This document shows positions 61,874 to 64,000 of a stretch of DNA of 64,000 bases, piece by piece. The translations under genes and the position numbers were made by a program. This stretch comes from Ruegeria haliotis (GTDB lineage Bacteria; Pseudomonadota; Alphaproteobacteria; Rhodobacterales; Rhodobacteraceae). Within the stretch, counting starts at the first letter, position 1. Each line of letters starts with the position of its first letter. The stretch spans positions 1 through 64,000 of the forward strand of contig NZ_JABXWT010000016.1 in NCBI RefSeq assembly GCF_013377785.1, written 5' to 3'. The notes below the pieces were generated by a model, which saw nothing but the letters and a program-made list of their open reading frames with translations, was not told the origin of the DNA and ran no database searches.

Positions 61874-62242
61874 TTACAGCACCTCCGGAGCGAGCGAGAT
61901 GATTTTCATGAAGTTCTTGCCACGCAGTTCGCGAACAACCGGGCCAAAGATACGGGTACCTACGGGCTCGTTGTTGTTGTTCAGGATGACGGCGGCGTTA
62001 CGATCGAAACGGATCGCGGTGCCGTCTTCGCGACGGACTTCTTTAGCGGTGCGTACGACGACGGCCTTACGGACGTCACCTTTCTTTACGCGGCCGCGTG
62101 GGATGGCTTCCTTCACCGAGACGACAATGATGTCACCAACGGAGGCGTATTTACGCTTGGAACCACCCAGGACCTTGATGCACTGAACTCGGCGTGCGCC
62201 GGAGTTGTCAGCGACATCCAGATTGGTCTGCATCTGGATCAT
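61874..62242 (-). CDS. rplN: 50S ribosomal protein L14
   Basis: 122 residues; MIQMQTNLDVADNSGARRVQ and GTRIFGPVVRELRGKNFMKI match L14 end to end. Two bases before rplX. Confidence 0.98.
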   Translation of the reverse strand: MIQMQTNLDVADNSGARRVQCIKVLGGSKRKYASVGDIIVVSVKEAIPRGRVKKGDVRKAVVVRTAKEVRREDGTAIRFDRNAAVILNNNNEPVGTRIFGPVVRELRGKNFMKIISLAPEVL

Positions 62243-62318
62243 GTGGTTTCTCCCGACCTGTGGGGGCTGGTCTGGTTAGATCCCCCAGGGTTTCGACAAA
62301 TGGGAAAATTCCCGAAGC

Positions 62319-62549
62319 TTACGCTTCCAGAACTTCCCAACGTTTCGTCTTCGATTTCGGCGCGCATTCGATGATGCGAACAGTATCGCCGACCTTGAAG
62401 GCGTTCTTTTCATCGTGAGCCCGGTATTTCTTGGACTTACGGATGGTTTTCTTCAGAACCGGATGCGTAAAGCGGCGCTCGACGGATACGGTTACGGTCT
62501 GTGCGTTGGCATCGCTTGTTACGGTGCCGGAAAGGATACGCTTAGGCAT
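62319..62549 (-). CDS. rpsQ: 30S ribosomal protein S17
   Basis: 76 residues; LSGTVTSDANAQTVTVSVER and GDTVRIIECAPKSKTKRWEV are S17 motifs. Four bases after rpmC. Confidence 0.97.
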   Translation of the reverse strand: MPKRILSGTVTSDANAQTVTVSVERRFTHPVLKKTIRKSKKYRAHDEKNAFKVGDTVRIIECAPKSKTKRWEVLEA

Positions 62550-62553
62550 AGGA

Positions 62554-62760
62554 TTACTCCTCCGATGCCGCAGCAGCGGCCTTTTCGTTCAGGATGGTTT
62601 TGACGCGGGCGGCGTTGCGGCGGGCCGCTTTGATGCCAGCGGTGCTTTCCATCTGACCGGTTGCCTGTTGAAAGCGCAGGTTAAAGCTTTCTTTCTTCAG
62701 GTTGGCCAGTTCCTCACGGAGCTGGTCCGGGGTCTTGTCACGCAGTTCTTGGGCGTTCAT
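62554..62760 (-). CDS. rpmC: 50S ribosomal protein L29
   Basis: 68 residues; MNAQELRDKTPDQLREELAN is the L29 start. The ATG at 62760 is chosen; a longer in-frame start at 62802 adds an atypical N-terminus. Normally rplP lies directly upstream; here it is missing and a dedicated promoter precedes the gene. Confidence 0.95.
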   Translation of the reverse strand: MNAQELRDKTPDQLREELANLKKESFNLRFQQATGQMESTAGIKAARRNAARVKTILNEKAAAAASEE

Positions 62761-62878
62761 CGCCTTTTTCCTTTGCTCAAAACACCAGAAGGCCCCGTAC
62801 ACGGGTCACCTTTGACCTGGTGGATGAATGATAGACATACGAATCCCCCGACTCGGCCGGGGGAACGCAAGATGCCGC

Positions 62879-62907
62879 TCTATAGGGGAGTCGCAGGTGG
62901 GTAGCAA
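62879..62907 (-). promoter_or_regulatory. Sigma-70-type promoter for the rpmC-rpmD ribosomal segment
   Basis: On the minus strand TTGCTA (62907-62902), a 17-bp spacer and TATAGA (62884-62879), about 120 bp before the rpmC ATG. A CCCCCG/CGGGGG hairpin lies in the predicted leader (62845-62863). Confidence 0.6.
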
Positions 62908-62940
62908 GGGAAAGTTTGAGGGCTATAGTTCTCTGGAGGT

Positions 62941-63642
62941 TCAATTTGGATATGATACATCAGGGCAAAAGAATTTCAGAAACGATACGTGGTTATCTTG
63001 TACACGATTTCTTTTGACCAGTAGGCTTTCTGCCTCACTCCAGCCCGCCAAATGCAGATCATTCACTACGGAGTAGAGTAGCGCCAAAGTCTCATTTGCA
63101 AATTCGACAAGCTCGCCATTGATAATACCGAAACTGCCCTTGTCAGGGAGTTCAAACTTTTGCCTATCTCGACTACGTCCCACGGAAATTGAGTGAGCCA
63201 AAGCTTCTGTTCTGACAACTCGCAATTTTTCACACATAGGGCTTTTGAACAAACTTTCGTACTGCGCTCTTACAGGTTCCGTCTCGCTCAAACATCTACA
63301 GCCCAAATATCTATGATCAGCGAAATGTTGAACAAGGTTTGGCAGGGATAGGGAAATTGAATTGGATCTCTTCTTATTGAAGTCCCAAACTCTGGCCAAA
63401 GAAAGGGCTAACCCTTCGAAGGAGCATTGAAACAAACGATCCAAAGTTGGAACGAAAGATGCCTCCTCATCTGAATACAACGGTTGGTGGTTTGCAAAAA
63501 ATACCTCGGCAAACGCGGTTTGACCCAACAGGAAATCAAATTCTTCCCGTAGCCGGTATTTGTAGTCTTCGTGAAAGAGATTAAGTTCTCGGCTCTTAAT
63601 TTCATCGTTCACTAGAAAATCCCCTAATCCTTTCACTCCCAC
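62941..63642 (-). CDS. AbiU2-like HEPN-domain protein (putative abortive-infection/RNase-type)
   Basis: About 233 residues, largely helical. The segment FVPTLDRLFQCSFEGLALSLARVWDF and SISLSLPNLVQHF recall AbiU2/HEPN proteins, and RTEALAH at residues 144-150 supplies the Arg-x5-His motif typical of HEPN ribonucleases. Abortive-infection or toxin function is inferred from fold-level resemblance only. The start is a GTG at 63642 or at 63612; the second has AGGGGAT before it. Its AT-rich codon use contrasts sharply with the ribosomal genes, indicating recent acquisition. No antitoxin partner is evident. Confidence 0.6.
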   Translation of the reverse strand: MGVKGLGDFLVNDEIKSRELNLFHEDYKYRLREEFDFLLGQTAFAEVFFANHQPLYSDEEASFVPTLDRLFQCSFEGLALSLARVWDFNKKRSNSISLSLPNLVQHFADHRYLGCRCLSETEPVRAQYESLFKSPMCEKLRVVRTEALAHSISVGRSRDRQKFELPDKGSFGIINGELVEFANETLALLYSVVNDLHLAGWSEAESLLVKRNRVQDNHVSFLKFFCPDVSYPN

Positions 63643-63728
63643 TTAGAGTTAAAGCCAACACCGATCATTTCCTTCGCAGCGATCTTCATCAGCGGGTCGC
63701 GGTGCAGTCGATCGCAATTTGGGCAATG
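63633..63728 (-). other. Possible 3' remnant of an unidentified gene
   Basis: An open minus-strand frame bounded by TAG upstream and TGA at 63633-63635 reads HCPNCDRLHRDPLMKIAAKE then MIGVGFNSKWE. The Cys-x2-Cys and protein-like composition suggest a decayed C-terminus, but no family was recognised. It overlaps the longer possible start of the HEPN gene. Confidence 0.3.
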
Positions 63729-63745
63729 CTACCCACGAACGCAAA

Positions 63746-63773
63746 ACGCGGCCTCGTTTGCACGAGACCGCGT
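63746..63773 (-). terminator. Terminator after the cold-shock gene
   Basis: ACGCGGCCTCGT pairs with ACGAGACCGCGT (one mismatch) around TTGC, followed by TTTTGC on the minus strand, 26 bp past the csp stop. Confidence 0.8.
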
Positions 63774-63798
63774 CTTCAACTGTCTAAGTCTGAGTGAC

Positions 63799-64000
63799 TT
63801 ACGCCAGAGCGATATTCACAGCCGACTCACGACCGTCACGGCCGGGTTCGATGTCGAATGTTACTTTCTGGTCGTCGGCCAGGCCGGTCAGACCCGAGCG
63901 CTCAACAGCAGAAATGTGTACAAACACATCTTTGCCACCGGTCTCAGGTGCGATAAAGCCAAAACCTTTAGTAGAGTTGAACCATTTTACGGTGCCATTA
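63799..64000 (-). CDS. Cold-shock protein, CspA family (5' end outside the window)
   Basis: The visible 66 codons read NGTVKWFNSTKGFGFIAPET and DVFVHISAVERSGLTGLADD, the RNP1 and RNP2 RNA-binding motifs of CspA-type proteins, ending EPGRDGRESAVNIALA. Only the first one or two residues are missing. It binds single-stranded nucleic acids and acts as an RNA chaperone. It has its own terminator. Confidence 0.95.
   Translation of the reverse strand, partial: NGTVKWFNSTKGFGFIAPETGGKDVFVHISAVERSGLTGLADDQKVTFDIEPGRDGRESAVNIALA

Noticed and set aside
1..64000. CRISPR arrays, rRNA genes, replication origin, riboswitches
   Set aside because: None was recognised: no regularly spaced repeats with unique spacers, no rRNA sequence, no DnaA-box cluster and no known riboswitch consensus.

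Overview
This window looks like chromosomal DNA of a Roseobacter-group alphaproteobacterium (Rhodobacterales). The evidence is the gene content and order: rpmH-rnpA-yidD, ttcA, yidC-MOSC-engB-argB, aapJQMP, an ATP12/HAD/RluC block, and an spc/alpha ribosomal operon with adk and rpoA-rplQ. TRAP transport, MttB-type and GcvT-type demethylation genes also fit. The species cannot be named from the sequence alone.

Region 1 (1-14.5 kb) is accessory and heavily rearranged. A partial IS6-family end (1-86) and a complete IS6-family element (12843-13662) lie in the same orientation and bracket about 12.7 kb. Between them are an SGNH hydrolase, a broken alpha-carbonic anhydrase, an IS1595-family element with its own inverted repeats and a broken passenger gene, and a LacI-type regulator divergent from a TRAP transporter/dehydrogenase/isomerase operon that probably imports and catabolises a small hydroxy- or sugar acid. 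A GFA/AhpD-like pair, a membrane-anchored LAS-type metallopeptidase and a decapitated LysR gene follow. Just beyond the complete element is the last dozen codons of an older IS6 transposase fused to a frameshifted class-III aminotransferase.

Region 2 (14.6-26 kb) holds a LysR regulator and a four-gene minus-strand operon (MttB-like methyltransferase, SRPBCC protein, Asp/Glu-racemase-like protein, FAD/GcvT demethylase-dehydrogenase), which reads as a methylated-amine or betaine catabolic module. A shared TTGGTGAATT motif upstream of the LysR gene and of the mttB-like gene ties them together. A MarR-headed operon (membrane protein, YdhR-like, two cupins, AI-2E-family permease) follows. Related intergenic repeats recur in regions 1 and 2. 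A tRNA-Arg(ACG) gene marks the border with the core genome.

Region 3 (26-50.6 kb) is mostly housekeeping: an orphan histidine kinase, a flavoprotein disulfide reductase next to a VTT membrane protein, rpmH-rnpA-yidD, an AidB-like acyl-CoA dehydrogenase, ttcA, a GGDEF/EAL protein, yidC-MOSC-engB-argB, a ferredoxin-like protein, a SixA-like phosphatase, aapJQMP, ATP12, a HAD phosphatase, RluC, RarA and a DegP-like protease.

Region 4 (50.8-64 kb) is the ribosomal spc/alpha operon on the minus strand, rpmC to rplQ. It is split between rpmD and rplO by about 2.4 kb carrying an RTX-repeat protein, a DUF1127 protein and a DXD glycosyltransferase, with its own terminators and an apparent new promoter before rplO. 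Upstream of rpmC the expected rplP is absent; instead there is an AbiU2-like HEPN gene (possible abortive-infection function) and a cold-shock gene cut by the window edge. A 17-bp-spaced sigma-70-type promoter lies between the HEPN gene and rpmC.
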